Shown: positions 31,561 to 43,070 of the stretch, piece after piece
Layout: each line of letters opens with the position of its first letter
How positions within the stretch are numbered: position 1 is the stretch's first letter
NCBI GenBank assembly: GCA_963932465.1
Contig: OZ010788.1
Span: forward strand, 675,698,484-675,762,483
Direction of reading: 5' to 3'
Length of the DNA stretch: 64,000 nt
Source: Maratus speciosus
Lineage: Eukaryota; Arthropoda; Arachnida; Araneae; Salticidae
Position numbers and translations under genes: made by a program
Notes under the pieces: model-generated
What the model saw: only the letters and a program-made list of their open reading frames with translations
Told to the model about the DNA's origin: nothing
Database searches by the model: none

Positions 31561-32900
31561 ATTGCAATCACTGTATATTGTCGTCACAATAACACAGAAT
31601 CAATTCAAACCTTATTGGGAAGGTAAATTTATCTGCCAAGTATCTTGAATAGTTCGTTAATCAAGTATGTAGCTGTTATAGTTGAAATAAAAATAACACA
31701 TACATTTTTACTTTGAGTTGTCTATTTCAATTACTTTTTTTTTTCCAAATTTTGTTATTTATTTGGAATGAATCAAATCTTTTCTTGGTTACCTGACGCA
31801 TTTTGATACGATACATACAAGGTTAATTTTTTTTTCAGTGTGTACTGTATTAAAACAAACAAAAAATGAATTTAGTGCAAAATGAATCAGGGGATTGAAG
31901 AACAATACAAACGAAGAAAAGGATGTGTTACAGCTTCAACTTTTTCTCATTTTATTACAATGTGAAGTTGGAAATAGGGGCTCCATTTATAAAATCTTAA
32001 AACAGTTTTATATTCCAAAATTCTTTTGTCTGGTTAAATCTCAATACATCTGTTTTAGCAGCAATAGCCACTTTTTCAATATTAAATAATCCCTTTGACA
32101 TCACTGATATGCTGTTTTTATCAGCATTTACTTAGTTACTAAAAATAAAGATTTTCCAAAATCAAATTATGAACAATAGATATTGTTTATTCACTAAAGA
32201 AAAAAATATCCATCATTATTTTAAAGTAATAAAAAAAATAAAATAATGTACATATTTTTATAGTAAATTTGATTTAATATGTCTGAAATTTTTGTGTATG
32301 TAGACATGAAGGTTATTTTGAGATTATACATTTCCATGTGAAATTAGACTTTCAACTCACTAAGTTAAAAAATATAATTTCAAAAATGTTATTACTTTTA
32401 TTAGATAGAATTATTTATAAGCAACATGTAATCAATAGGAAATTTTATCAGCAGGAGCGATTTTCTCTTTAAAAATAATTCCAAAATAAATATATTTTTG
32501 AACAGTGAAAGATATTACTAACCAGATGGAAAATGTTGCTAATAATTGATTTACAAATAAACAAAACAGAAATGAATTTATTTAATCCCTTCAAAACTAA
32601 CATAACATACATAAGATTTATTTAGTTGTCAAAAAATTTTTCCTTTTATTTAAATATAGCAGTTTTTAGTATTTATAAAAAACTTTGCAATTAAATAAAG
32701 CAAATAAGTTTCAAAATTACAGGTTCTCAAAAATAGGCATATGCAACTCAGGTCTTGAAGGAATTAAACTAATCAAATGAAATATTTAAATAAAATTGAA
32801 CACAGCCTAATATTTAACAAAAAATGAAGCACAACTTTTTGGGGGGAAAAAAGGCATTTTATTGCATAAAATTTATAAAAAATAAATAAAATACAAAAAA
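31561..32900. other. AT-rich, nothing recognised
   Basis: No repeats with partners in the window and no supported ORF were found. An AATAAA on the minus strand near 32860 is the only regulatory-type word noted. Confidence 0.4.
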
Positions 32901-32904
32901 TTTT

Positions 32905-33520
32905 TCAAGCAGATTTTATAAAGCAAATCTTCCGCACAGATACAGCAGAATGGAGATTTTTACAACAAAACCTAAAAATATGTGGTTGTGTGTTATATAA
33001 GTCACATTTCAGGCATCATTAAACTTGCCTTGTAAACATGACCAAATATGTCTAAAACACATCAAAATACAGTAAAACATCTTTATATTGCATTCCTTAG
33101 GACCAGAAGTTGTGCAGATTATAAATATCTTCATAATACAGATCCTTTTATGCGTTAAATGTACTTTATGAAACATGGTCTAAACATGCTTGTACAAAGT
33201 ATGATACAAGTACAGAAAACTTTTCAAGTTGATGATTTTACAAAACAATCTTTCACACAGATACAGTAAGATGAATACAATACAGTAGATCTTTATAATG
33301 AAACCTAAAAATACAAGATTGTGTGTTATATAAGTCACACTTCATGCATCATTAAACTCGCCCTGTAAACATGACCAAATATGTCTGAAACACATCAAAA
33401 TGCAGTACAACATCTTTATTTGCATTCCTTGGGATCAGGAGTTGTGCAGATTATAATTTTTTTTCATAATATAGGTCATTTTATGCATTGTTAAATTAAC
33501 TATATAAACATGGCAAAATC
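32905..33520. repeat. 333-bp tandem duplication
   Basis: Two colinear copies start near 32907 and 33230. Landmarks are CACACAGATACAG, AACCTAAAAATA, TGTGTGTTATATAAGTCACA, AACATGACCAAATATGTCT and GTTGTGCAGATTATAA. The offset is 333 bp at TGTTATATAA (32991 versus 33324). Identity is high, though with small indels. Confidence 0.8.
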
Positions 33521-34246
33521 AATTTATTACACAATTTCAAATAAATTTATAGTATTAATAGCAATTTTTTCAGTCAAGTTCTGAATTAACCCTTTATCAG
33601 TAGATATAAGAAGACAGTACTTATAAGTACCATTAAAATAACTTGTTATAAAATACATTTAATACATCAATTAGTTGCAATACAGTTTAGAATGAGTTAT
33701 AGATACATTACTTTATCTTGTTCAAAAGTATTATTGGTTACACGAAACAAAAATATTTTCAAAAGGAAGATTTTTGCCCATCTTTTCAGCTTTTTTTTTT
33801 TTTGGTGGGGGGGGGGGGGGATTTTTCAATTCTGAAATATTTCTATTGTAAGAACATTGTATTTGTACATTTCCTAATTCTACAAAATACTAAGAAAAAT
33901 ATTTAAAATAAAAGATTTGAGTGGGGTTATAAGTATTGCACAAAATCCCTATAAACTCAAATTTAATTAACCCTTCTAAAATTTATTAAATTATCATGTA
34001 AATCTTCTAATGTAGTTTAAACAATTCACGAAAAATGCTTTAGAAGATAAAAGTTTCATGAATTCATAATTCAGTACATAAAAGGTTATAAAGCGACAAA
34101 CTTTTAAACGATTATATCAAATTTAGTCCAAAAGGAGAGTACTTTTTTACAATGTTGGAATACAGATGCTTCTTAACTTCAAAATTCATTGTTTACATCT
34201 CAGAAGTTGTACATTATATAGAGTATTGCATTATAAAGATCTACTG
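33283..34246. mobile_element. Candidate Tigger-type element with 18-bp perfect TIRs
   Basis: CAGTAGATCTTTATAATG (33283-33300) is exactly complementary to CATTATAAAGATCTACTG (34229-34246). TA precedes the left end; the right flank is CA, so the TSD is not clean. CAGTAGATCTYTATA-type ends are common in Tigger derivatives. The left end overlaps the 333-bp tandem duplication. Confidence 0.5.
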
Positions 34247-34497
34247 CAGCAAAAGAAGAAAATTAGGATCAGAATCTAAAATTCAGCGTTTGAAGGTAAA
34301 AGCGATCTTTTCAAGACAGCTTGGCTGACTAACTCAGTAACAGATATCATTAAGTTTCTTTTGAGGCAACCATCCACTGAAAATGTTATTCTCCCAAAAA
34401 TATGCAAGACTTCATAAAGTGATACCATTCACAAGCAGCATTTGCTCAAATTAGATGTATGTATAAATTGTATCCTTCTCATCATAAGATTTTTTAA

Positions 34498-34764
34498 CCC
34501 TTTATATCATATCAGACTGTACAATAAAAATTAATGAATAAAATCAAATATTTTTTTAGTACATTTTGCATTTAATTATGTGATAAAAGTGGTTTAAATC
34601 TTGTAATTAGTATTCTTTTTTAATTAATATAAATTTGAAATCGATTAAAGCTGTTGGTCACATACATGATACTTCAGTTTATGCCAAATGTTTATACTGA
34701 AATGTACAGGATGATTCTGTAAATTTCAATGTGCTCAAATATATATATATATATATATAAAGGG
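34498..34764. mobile_element. TTAA-flanked MITE, 267 bp
   Basis: TTAA at 34494-34497 and 34765-34768. Ends CCCTTTATAT and ATATAAAGGG are perfectly inverted over 10 bp; CCC-starting ends with TTAA suggest the piggyBac superfamily. The right end merges with a (TA)n run. Confidence 0.55.
34738..34759. repeat. (TA)n microsatellite
   Basis: About eleven TA units at the right end of the TTAA-flanked element. Confidence 0.9.
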
Positions 34765-34769
34765 TTAAA

Positions 34770-35339
34770 ATAGCTTCAGCAGATTGAGGCATCAAAGATT
34801 ACAAAGTTGTCCTCTAATAGCATCATGTTAATAAAAATATCCCAATACTAAAATTTGCTTATTAATAATGTCTGAAATGGAAACTACCATGACCTAGAGA
34901 TGGATCAACTACTTCCTGGGCTTGACATTTTTAGCAACCCTATCCCTCCTTCAAAGCGATATATTTTAGTGTTTTCTGGCACTGAAAACTGAAAAAGCAC
35001 TTTTAGTTCTGGTAAACATTGATATTTCATAAAATTTAAAATATAATATTTCTCTAAGTTTTGGTTGTAGAAGAATGCAATATTTCAAGTGTCATTCCTT
35101 GACAGAGAACAAAATTTTACTAAATATAAATTATTGTACGAAGGCACCATATAAAGAAAATAAAATTTCAATTTTAATATGTATAAGCCTTTAATAAAAC
35201 AAATACATGTCTAAAAGATGTATTTGATTTATATACTCTTTTTAACAATTTTTAATCTTTCATAATGGATTTATAGTAAATAAATTTACAAATTAATGCA
35301 TTTTCCATTGCAATTCCATTAATGCATTTTGCATTTAAT
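34770..35339. other. AT-rich, nothing recognised
   Basis: No ORF or paired repeat seen; TGCATTTTGCATTTAATT-type repeats near 35300-35345 border the 3' end of the retrotransposon. Confidence 0.4.
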
Positions 35340-35521
35340 TGTAAATAAAATGCACCTGTCAAGCTCGTGGTTAAAAGGCTTACAGCACAGCTAATAGTGG
35401 CCGAAAAAGAACGCCAAAATTTCGCCAAGCGTTTTGGGTTACCAGCATTTTACTCCCATGATTCCCTGCCGAAAGAAGAACGAAACTAATTTCCCGTTAT
35501 CCATCTATTAGTATCCTATAT

Positions 35522-38500
35522 CTATGGAATAAAAGAATAATGGCTATTGAGAATATCGTAGTTAGCATAAAGTTTTTTAAGTTGTGCCGGGTCATTAATT
35601 ATTTTTAGGATGTCCTGAAGGATTGTCGTTTCTGTTCTGTGAAATTTAAACTTCATGAATTTGCAGTTGCCGAAAATGTAATGCATCGGGTCTCCTCGAC
35701 CACCACATTTACAAAGGTCGTCATCTTTTTTGCCGATATTATAAAGGAAAGACGGGAAGCTGCCGCGGCCTGTTAAAAAGTAAATAGATACTTTATCTTT
35801 TGAAATTATTTGGTTCTGAACTTTTGGTACCAGCCCGTGCGTATATCTGCCACCCCCTGAGTGATCCCAGTTGTACTGCCACCTGTCCAGTAATTGGGTT
35901 CGAATACATTTTATAAGATAGGACCGAGGCAATTTAACTCCTCGATCCACTGGTAGGTCGCAGTACTGGGCGGCATCATTCGCCAGCTCATCCGCCAGTT
36001 CATTACCCGCTATGCCAATGTGGCCTTTTATCCAAGTAATGTAAAGAATTTTATTTTGATTTTGTTTAATTAAATTATGGATGTAATAAATTGAGGGGTT
36101 AGTTGGAAATAAATTGTCTAAGGCTTTAATAGTAGACTGACTGTCACTTAATATTTGGAATTTTGTATAAGGGGAGTTAATGGCCCAATTAATTGCCGAA
36201 ATTATTGCGTGCAGCTCCGCCTGAAAGATTGAATTTTCTGCTCTCAGTTTGACTGTTTTTTCATAAATTTTAATGTTATGATTGTAGGCTACCATTGCAT
36301 ATGCTGTGCCAGAGTCCACCTTAGAACCATCTGCGTAAATCGAAATAAGATTAGTTTTTGTGATAATTTTGTCTGTAACTATTAAGTTATTTAAATGAAT
36401 TTCCGGATTTATTTCATATTTTAGGATTTTATTTTCTATATCATCTTTACATATTGGTTTGGGTTCTTTAAGTAATAAGTTTTTATTGTGTAAAATATTG
36501 TATTTTAGATTTTTATATTCCAGTGTTAATAAAATTGGTGGTATTCCTAATAGGACCTGTAACGTATGTGTTGCAACATTTTTATATGTTTTGGTTATTG
36601 ACGTGAGACAAGTTCTTTGGATGGATTGGAGAGCGCGTTTATCTTTTATCCTGAGGTCTCCAAACCACACCTCCGAATCATAATCTATAATTTTTTCTAG
36701 TACTGCTATGTACCAGGTTCTAAGATAGCCTCTGTCCACCCCCCAAGTAGCCGAGAAGACCCGTTTAATGGATGAGGTTAGCTGTAAAATTTTGTTTTTT
36801 ATGCTAGTTATGTGCTTGTCCCATTTTAAAGTACTCTGGAAAATTATCCCTAAAATTTTTATTTCCTTTAATGGCTTGATGGTATAGTTACCCAATTTAA
36901 AGGTTGGTGGACGTTTATCCAAAGTGTTTTTCCCCAACATAATAAAAGTCGTTTTTTCCTTTGAAATCTGTAAATTTAAGTTATTGCAAATATTATAAAA
37001 AAGTTTTATTTTTTGGTTGGTTTCGGTCTCTAAGATGAGTCTGCTCCTCGCTTTGACAACCATATTGAAGTCATCGCAAAAAACATACAGGTCTTCGAAT
37101 TTACTGTAAAAGTTTATTAAGATTATATTTGCTATGATTAGCCACAGAAGCGGCCCAAGGCACGACCCCTGTGGACAGCCTTGATAAGTTGGTCTTTTAA
37201 TGTTATTTGATAAATAATTTGTTATTAGTTCTCGTTCGGATAAGAAGCTAAGAAGGATACATTTTAAATATTACGGAATTGGTAATTCGTTAATTTGTTG
37301 ACCCAAAGTGACCCAATCGATATTGTCAAACGCCCCTACAATGTCGAATGAGATAATGCTGCAGTATTTATATTTTTCAAGATACGTTTTTGCTTTATGT
37401 TTTAATTTGTTTAACAGTTGAATTGTGCTTCTGTTCTCACGGAAGCCATACTGGGCCCCGTGAAGAACATTTAATTTTTCTAAGTAGTGATTAATTCTTC
37501 GTTTTAGGATCCTCTCATAGATTTTTCCCAGCATGGGAAGGAGACAAATGGGTCTATAGGAGGAAGGTTGGCGTGGATTTTTATTACGTTTTGCGAAGAA
37601 GATCACATTTGCTATTTTCCATGATTTAGGAAAGTAGTTAAGAGTAAGACATTTGTTATATAAGTCACGTATTAGATGTTTAAAATTATTGTATATGTTT
37701 TTAATAATAAATGCATCAATTTTATCAAATCCAGGGGCTTTTAAATTATTTTGCTCATTAAGTGCTGATTTTATTTCTTTAAAAGATATTAGGGGGGGGG
37801 AGATGGGGGGGGGGAGATCTTCCTCTGCCGCTGGGTCCATGAGAGGTGGGTGCGGGTTTTGATGTATTGGGAAATGGTGGTTAAGTAATATGTTGAAAGT
37901 GTCTAATTTTGTAGTATATGGGGTTGAACCCTGTAGTGTTGTGTGTATGAAATGATTATTTTTGAGTCTTTTATTCATTGCTATTTTAAAGGCTTGGCCA
38001 AATTTGTCTTTTGTTTTAGAGCAGAAACTCTGCCATGATTTAGTTTTTTGTTGTTTTATACGTTTTTTGTATATTGCTCTTTCTCTTTGTAGGAGGGTTC
38101 TCCACTTTGGGTCATTTGTTGATTTAAATCTTTTCCGTAATGCTGAGATTTTATTTCGCTGGACCTTCAGCTCTGCTGTCCACCAGTCAAATGTTGGATA
38201 TAATTTGAAACTTTTTGTTTTTAGTGAGGATTTACAGGTGTCTAGAATTACTTGGTTAAAACCATCAAGCCATTCATCCAGTTCTAGTCGAGTTTTAGTA
38301 TCAGATAAGGATTTAAGTAAATTATTAATTTTCGGTTTCAAGATGTAATTAAATTTTTTAAAATTTGAGTATCTTGTTTTAAATCTTTTAAGGTCTAGAA
38401 TAACTGGTTTAAGATTTAATGAGAATCTGATATACCTGTGGTCCGACGTGCTCTCTACTGTGTCATCTACATACCATGAGTCCACGCAGTCCACCAGGTC

Positions 38501-39223
38501 TTGTGTACAAAGGGTTACATCTGGATTCCCCTTCATGGGACGATTCGGCTGTCCTATAAATGAATGAGGTGCCTCTATATCATTGATCAGAGTTAAGTTA
38601 TTAGATAATAGTAAGTATGTCAAAATTTTTCCCCGTTCATCTTCTTTCTGATATCCTAAAAGTGACAAGTGGACATTGAGGTCTCCTCCCATTATGATGT
38701 GATTCAATGGTACGAAGAAGTCCAGCCACTTCATATCACCTCTGAAATCACCTTTTGGTCTGGCATACACAGAGCCTATTGTGATCTTGCCGGATTCAGT
38801 AGTAAGATTGACGAATACTGCATTATCGTCTTTATATGTCTCTATCATTTCCACGTCCTTTCGAGTTACCACAACTGCCGCTGTTTTATTTTTTGAGATA
38901 AATGCTTGCCAATTTGACGGAATTGACCATATGGCTTCGTTAAAGTAGTAAAAGTCCTGTAATAGAAGAACTAGTATTTTATGCTGATTTGCAAATCCCA
39001 TTAGGGTTGATGTTGCAGAACTTGATCCCTGTAGATTAATTTGAATAAAGGTTAGTTCATTTGGAATATATATTTTCTGTGGTTTTGCAGGGTTATTCAG
39101 AATTTCTGTTATTATTTGTTCTTGGTTTACTGTTAAATTTCCATTTTGAGTATTGGAGTTGTTTGAGTTTGTTGAGTTATTAGAATTATTTATTTCTTCA
39201 TTTATCGGATTGAACTTTCTTGA
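35522..39223 (-). pseudogene. ORF2: AP endonuclease-reverse transcriptase-RNase H, one nonsense codon
   Basis: The frame is open from 39223 (after a TAA at 39224-39226) to the stop at 35522, interrupted only by TAA at 37271-37273, so 1233 codons in all. The first Met is residue 75, inside the endonuclease, so the true start was upstream. Endonuclease: FIQINLQGSSSATSTL near residues 56-72, LLLQDFY (Asp 90 where Glu is usual), SVYARP, GGDLNVH (Asp 181), TSDHR (Asp 261, His 262). RT: APGFDKIDAF, SYRPICLLPMLGK, motif A FDIVGAFD (Asp 627), the nonsense codon at 651, motif B GCPQGSCLGPLLW (682 onwards), motif C FCDD (717-718) instead of the usual YADD or FADD. RNase H: YADGSK Asp 965, AELHAI Glu 1003, SDSQS Asp 1027, GNELAD Asp 1078, all four acidic residues kept. 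A CKC-x7-H-x5-C motif follows at about 1171-1187. It would copy element RNA at a nicked target in the nucleus. Domain calls are firm. Confidence 0.9.
37271..37273 (-). other. In-frame TAA interrupting ORF2
   Basis: The minus strand reads NELPIP, TAA, YLKCILLSF. The same frame continues without a shift through RT motif B, so this is a single nonsense change between RT motifs A and B. Confidence 0.9.
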
Positions 39224-39815
39224 TTAATTTGTATATTTTTATTTCTCTGTGACAGGTAGTACTGTAGTGTTGGACAGTCTGATGAACTCGATCTATGCGG
39301 GAAGTCGATATTTGTTCCATCACAGTTTCTGCCTATATCGAATTTATTTTATTTATTTGTGCTAGATTGCTTCGCTGTAGTATTAAATATTGTAAAGTCG
39401 GACATTCACTAGAACTAGCTGCATGCGGGAAGTCACTCGCACTCCCCATGCAGTTTCTGCATCTGTGTTGTTGTGGTTTATTTCTGTAATAACAATATTT
39501 TTGATCATGGCGTCCTGCACAGTATTCACACGATGGAGATTGTCGGCAATTCTGATCCACGTGTCCGAAAGATTGACAGTTCTTACATCTTAATATAGGT
39601 TGGTAAGGTGCAATCCTGACCGATGTAAATCCCATGACGATCTTTCGTTGTCTCAGTAGATGAATCGCAACTGGAGCTTCTGCTTCAAAAATTAGTTGGT
39701 ATGTTGAAGCTTTTTCTCTTTGTTTTCTATTGATGTAGTTTATTGGAATATCTGAATCATAAAGATTTTTTAGATTGGTTATTATTTCTTCACTACAAAC
39801 TGCTGTAAAAAGTAG
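39202..39815 (-). pseudogene. ORF1 (gag-like), 5'-truncated, with a 128-bp duplication
   Basis: The frame opens near 39815 (AVCSEEIITNLKNLYDSDIP) and passes through the basic region ending QRKIVMGFTSVRIAPYQP. It then reads CKNCQSFGHVDQNC, a canonical CX2CX4HX4C zinc knuckle, followed by CEYCAGRHDQKYC and CRNCMG. The segment CRNCMGSASDFPHAASSSEC ends LQYLILQ and stops near 39333. A second version, RNCDGTNIDFPHRSSSSDC ending LQYYLSQ, follows about 128 bp further on in another frame and stops at 39202, overlapping the ORF2 frame by about 20 bp. The protein would package element RNA. As 128 is not a multiple of three, the duplication disrupts the frame. Confidence 0.8.
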
Positions 39816-39820
39816 CGACT

Positions 39821-40225
39821 ACAGTAGTTTAAAAAAAAAGTAGTTACTTCTAGCTTACTCCTTCTGACCCCTGGCCGATAGTTTAGATTTGAAGAAAAAC
39901 AAGTAATATAAAAATTTTGTTTTTAAAGTCAATTCCAACTTAGGTCATCAAAGAAAAATTTAATAGAATCCCTTAAGCTAATATTAGTTCTTGCTGCATT
40001 AAAATATCTCAATTTGTTGATTTTCTATTGGTTTACAATGGAAGCCTATGGGAATTTGGCGAAATAGTAGAGATATCGCCAAGTTGGCGTCACTTTTGCC
40101 GACAGAACAGGGTCCCCTATGGTTACCCCCCCCCCTATAGATATGAAGATGAGTTAAATGCTTCAATAACCAATGGCCGCCATTTTGTCTCCCCTGTAAA
40201 ACTAAAATTAATTAAAATTTAATGA
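39821..40225 (+). repeat. Family C repeat, copy 2
   Basis: From about 39958: AATAGAATCCCTTAAGCTAA, TAAAATATCTCAATTTGTTG, ATTGGTTTACAATGGAAGCC, AGAGATATCGCCAAGTTGGC and ATAGATATGAAGATGAGTTA, colinear with 2460-2990 and 52060-52300 but without the TTAA MITE. The first ~130 bp is unassigned. Confidence 0.6.
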
Positions 40226-40789
40226 ATGAATGAATTAATATTTGAAAAAACTGTATTAACATCCATTGTCATCCAGTACAAGTTTTAAAAAAATATATAT
40301 ATTTCAACTTGATAGGATGAATAATAAGTATTTTATGAACGATTGGAAATTTGAACAAGATATATAAATAAATAAATAAATAAATATAGGGAGGATGTGA
40401 ACTAATAGTAGGAATTGAAAAATAGGTTTCTTCTTCCATGGCTCATTTGTAAACCTTACAAAAAAAAGAATTAGTATTTGAAATGTCCTTATCACTTCTC
40501 TCTTACTTTCATTCTTTCAAGACCTCAGGAATTTCCTTTGCATTTTCTTGATTGGAGCGGGAGGGGGATCCTTCCTTTTTGTCATTTTGATAGAAAGTTG
40601 TCATGTAGAAGTAGGTCGCTGACAGAAACAGGGTTCGATAAGAAAGGGATTTCTTTTCTCATTCTACCTCTCCCCCTCCCCCCCCCCCCAAATCACATTG
40701 AAATAAGCATATGTTTTGCTCGTATGAGCCGTGAACAGTTTTTTCTAGTTCGTAAAAAGCGTTAAAATCTTAATATAATTGAACCCTTC
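40226..40789. other. Non-coding, nothing recognised
   Basis: Contains an (AAAT)n run at 40366-40386 and a C-rich tract at about 40667-40690. A GAAATAGGTTTCTTCTTCCA word (40420-40440) resembles 42350-42370. No supported gene. Confidence 0.4.
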
Positions 40790-40793
40790 TTAA

Positions 40794-41359
40794 CCCTTTG
40801 TGATTGAACAACAATTACATATTTGAAAAATATTCACGCAGATGTCATGATGTCTTACATCATTTTAAGCATGTAAAAAAACAATTAATAATTTTTAGAA
40901 CATGAACATAAAAAATTGTTGACTCAAAGGTAGTTTTTTCAGATCTGCAATAAGCGAAAAATTACATGCGTATCATAAACAATGTCAATTTTAATGTATG
41001 TAATGTATGCTTTACAATAAAATGTTTGTAATGTATACTTTAGAATACAAAATTGTATGTATCTTAGAACTTATCTTTGTAAACAAACTATTTTTGGGCG
41101 TCTCGAGACTTTTTAATTTTCTAAACTTTACGAAGTTTATTTTAGTAACAAAGCCGCGAAACGGCTCAAAGTATTCATAAAACTTTGGCATGCAAAATTA
41201 ATTTAGCTATCTAATTAGTTCAGTATTTTTTGAACAATTTATATTAAGTGCTGTGTTGAAAGATAGCAGCCATCTATAGAATCGTTTTTTAAAGCTCACA
41301 GTATAAGTAACATTGACTGTTAGGAATGTTGCAGATCTGCAAAGTGGTGATACAAAGAG
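40794..41359. mobile_element. Candidate TTAA-flanked MITE, 566 bp
   Basis: TTAA at 40790-40793 and 41360-41363. Ends CCCTTTGTGAT and ATACAAAGAG are inverted with mismatches. AGATCTGCAA occurs in both subterminal regions (about 40940 and 41333). Short TIR and no second copy leave this tentative. Confidence 0.45.
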
Positions 41360-41363
41360 TTAA

Positions 41364-41798
41364 CGCGCAAATGGCTGATTTTAACAGAGTCCCCGTTTTA
41401 GACGTATTTGTTTTAAAAGAGTTCAAGTGTATTCCGAAAGTATACGTCCGATAAGAACCCAGATAGCATAAACATTAGCAACAAGTTTTTTTTTCTTCTT
41501 TTTTTTCTGATATTATCTTGTCGTAACAAATTTGAATTGAGAAATTCGCAGCAAATCTCCCGCAAGGTGTACTAAAACCCACTTGCATGAGTAGTTTGTT
41601 GTGAAACTGGTGGCAAGACTGTCTTTCATTCGCGAAAGTGACAAAAGCAAAAAATCTCCCTGTTGAGAGAATAGACAATTAGCAGATACGCAGAAATTGC
41701 AGAAATTTTATTCGTTTGGCACCGCTTTTTCTAAACGCTATACTTATCAAATACAAAAAAAGGTTCGAATTGAAAAGTACTCTATCTTGTTTATGGTG

Positions 41799-41843
<45 letters not shown>

Positions 41844-42642
41844 GATGCATGCTCCTTAATTATGCATCAATAGACCTGATCAGGTCTATGGACCCTTCGA
41901 GGGGCTTAAACTTATAGTGCAACAGTTGTAAACAATTAATGGGGCATGGAACGATTACTACTTTGCAGTATTTTTGATTACTTGCTTGACGTTAATTTGC
42001 AATAAATTTGATACAGTATGAATTTAACTTGCACGACAAGTTAGCTGCAAGTTCAAAGTGTGGTGACTTCGACGTTTGCGTTATCTTGCTGCAGTCCTGT
42101 TATGAACTTTCAGTCTTGTCATGCTGAGCTTTCTGCAACTTTGCAGGTTTTCAAAGCAAGACTTTGCAAGACACCTCAATAAAATTCTCGTCCTGTCGGA
42201 AAGTGTTTTATAATCAATGCGCAAAGTATCCTTTTACTATCTCGTTAGACTCTACTTCTCTCTCCGCCACCAAAAGAAAAGGAGGAAAGCGAGAAGATAA
42301 GGAACGGGACCAATCGATATTTTTCATTTGCAGGAGACGTAAGAATCGGAAATGAGATTTCTTCTTCCACATTTCAGTAGGCAAGTGAATGAAATAAAAT
42401 GTAAACAAGGAAAGGAAATAATCCACTAGAATTCTTTTTTTTTTTTTAAATATTGATATTGGTGAAAAACCTCATAATATAGTACATGAAACAACCATCG
42501 GTTCTCTACCTACAAAACAAAGAAACTAAAAGTACTTACACGTATGTTTATGTAGCAATATTCGAACTTTTTGCGTATTTTGGTAACAAAAATCAGTCAC
42601 ATATTCAAGATTTAAAATTATTTAAAAAATCACAAAAAATAT
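41364..42642. other. Unclassified stretch with long A-tract and palindrome
   Basis: No supported gene. Holds the 42-bp poly-A, a 20-bp palindrome at 41870-41889, and a purine-rich segment near 42270-42310. Confidence 0.4.
41801..41842. repeat. 42-bp uninterrupted poly-A
   Basis: The longest homopolymer in the window; it may be a retroposon tail or an assembly-sensitive run. Confidence 0.9.
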
Positions 42643-42646
42643 TTAA

Positions 42647-43066
42647 GGCTGTTCTCAAATCCAAAGGGTGAACTTTCTGACATAAGTTTTAATTCATTTT
42701 TGTTCGGAAACGCATGAAACTTAGAAGTTGCTGTTATTCAGAAACTAGGTCATCGAACTGTTGTTTCCGTTTTCTTGTAAACGCAATAGATCTTTCAGAA
42801 AATACTGTCAAAGTGGGCATTTTGAACTGAACTTCCGAACGAAAGAGGAAAATCCAGTCAGTAAGGGGAGAAAAAGGCCGTGTCACGTGATCGAAATCGC
42901 TTCTAACTCAATGGGTAATGGATGGATCAAAAAATGGAAAACACAGTTCGATTCCAAATCGCTTCCAGGGTCAGGCTTTTTAATTTTACATCTTTCCCTT
43001 AACAAAAGAAATTGTAAATGTGTCAAAACGTTTTGCGCTTGTCGAGCAGAGCAGGTGAGAACAGCC
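42647..43066 (+). mobile_element. Family A MITE, copy 4 (subfamily II, full length)
   Basis: TTAA at 42643-42646 and 43067-43070. Ends GGCTGTTCTCAAATCC and GGTGAGAACAGCC are inverted. The body has CGAACGAAAGAGGAAAATCC, a TGTCACGTGATCGAAATCGC block and AAAACGTTTTGCGCTTGTCG. One of the best preserved copies. Confidence 0.9.
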
Positions 43067-43070
43067 TTAA

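Larger units (their letters stand above)
35340..39820 (-). mobile_element. 5'-truncated non-LTR retrotransposon (I/R1-like, with RNase H)
   Basis: Minus-strand order: gag zinc knuckles, AP endonuclease, reverse transcriptase, RNase H, C-terminal Cys/His motif, about 180 bp of 3' UTR. An RNase H domain plus GCPQGS-type RT motif places it near the I/R1/LOA groups; the exact clade needs a phylogeny. The 5' end is lost near 39820, where the gag frame meets a GTAGTTTAAAAAAAAAGTAG sequence. No poly(A) tail is evident; the 3' end runs into ATTTACAATTAAATGC repeats. Two defects (gag duplication, ORF2 nonsense codon) make it inactive. Confidence 0.85.

Noticed and set aside
37064..37273. Frameshift between two halves of ORF2
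   Set aside because: The two halves are in the same frame (210 bp apart, a multiple of three); only a TAA separates them.
37962..38348. 128-codon plus frame
   Set aside because: Antisense shadow of the retrotransposon ORF2, which has clear domains on the other strand.
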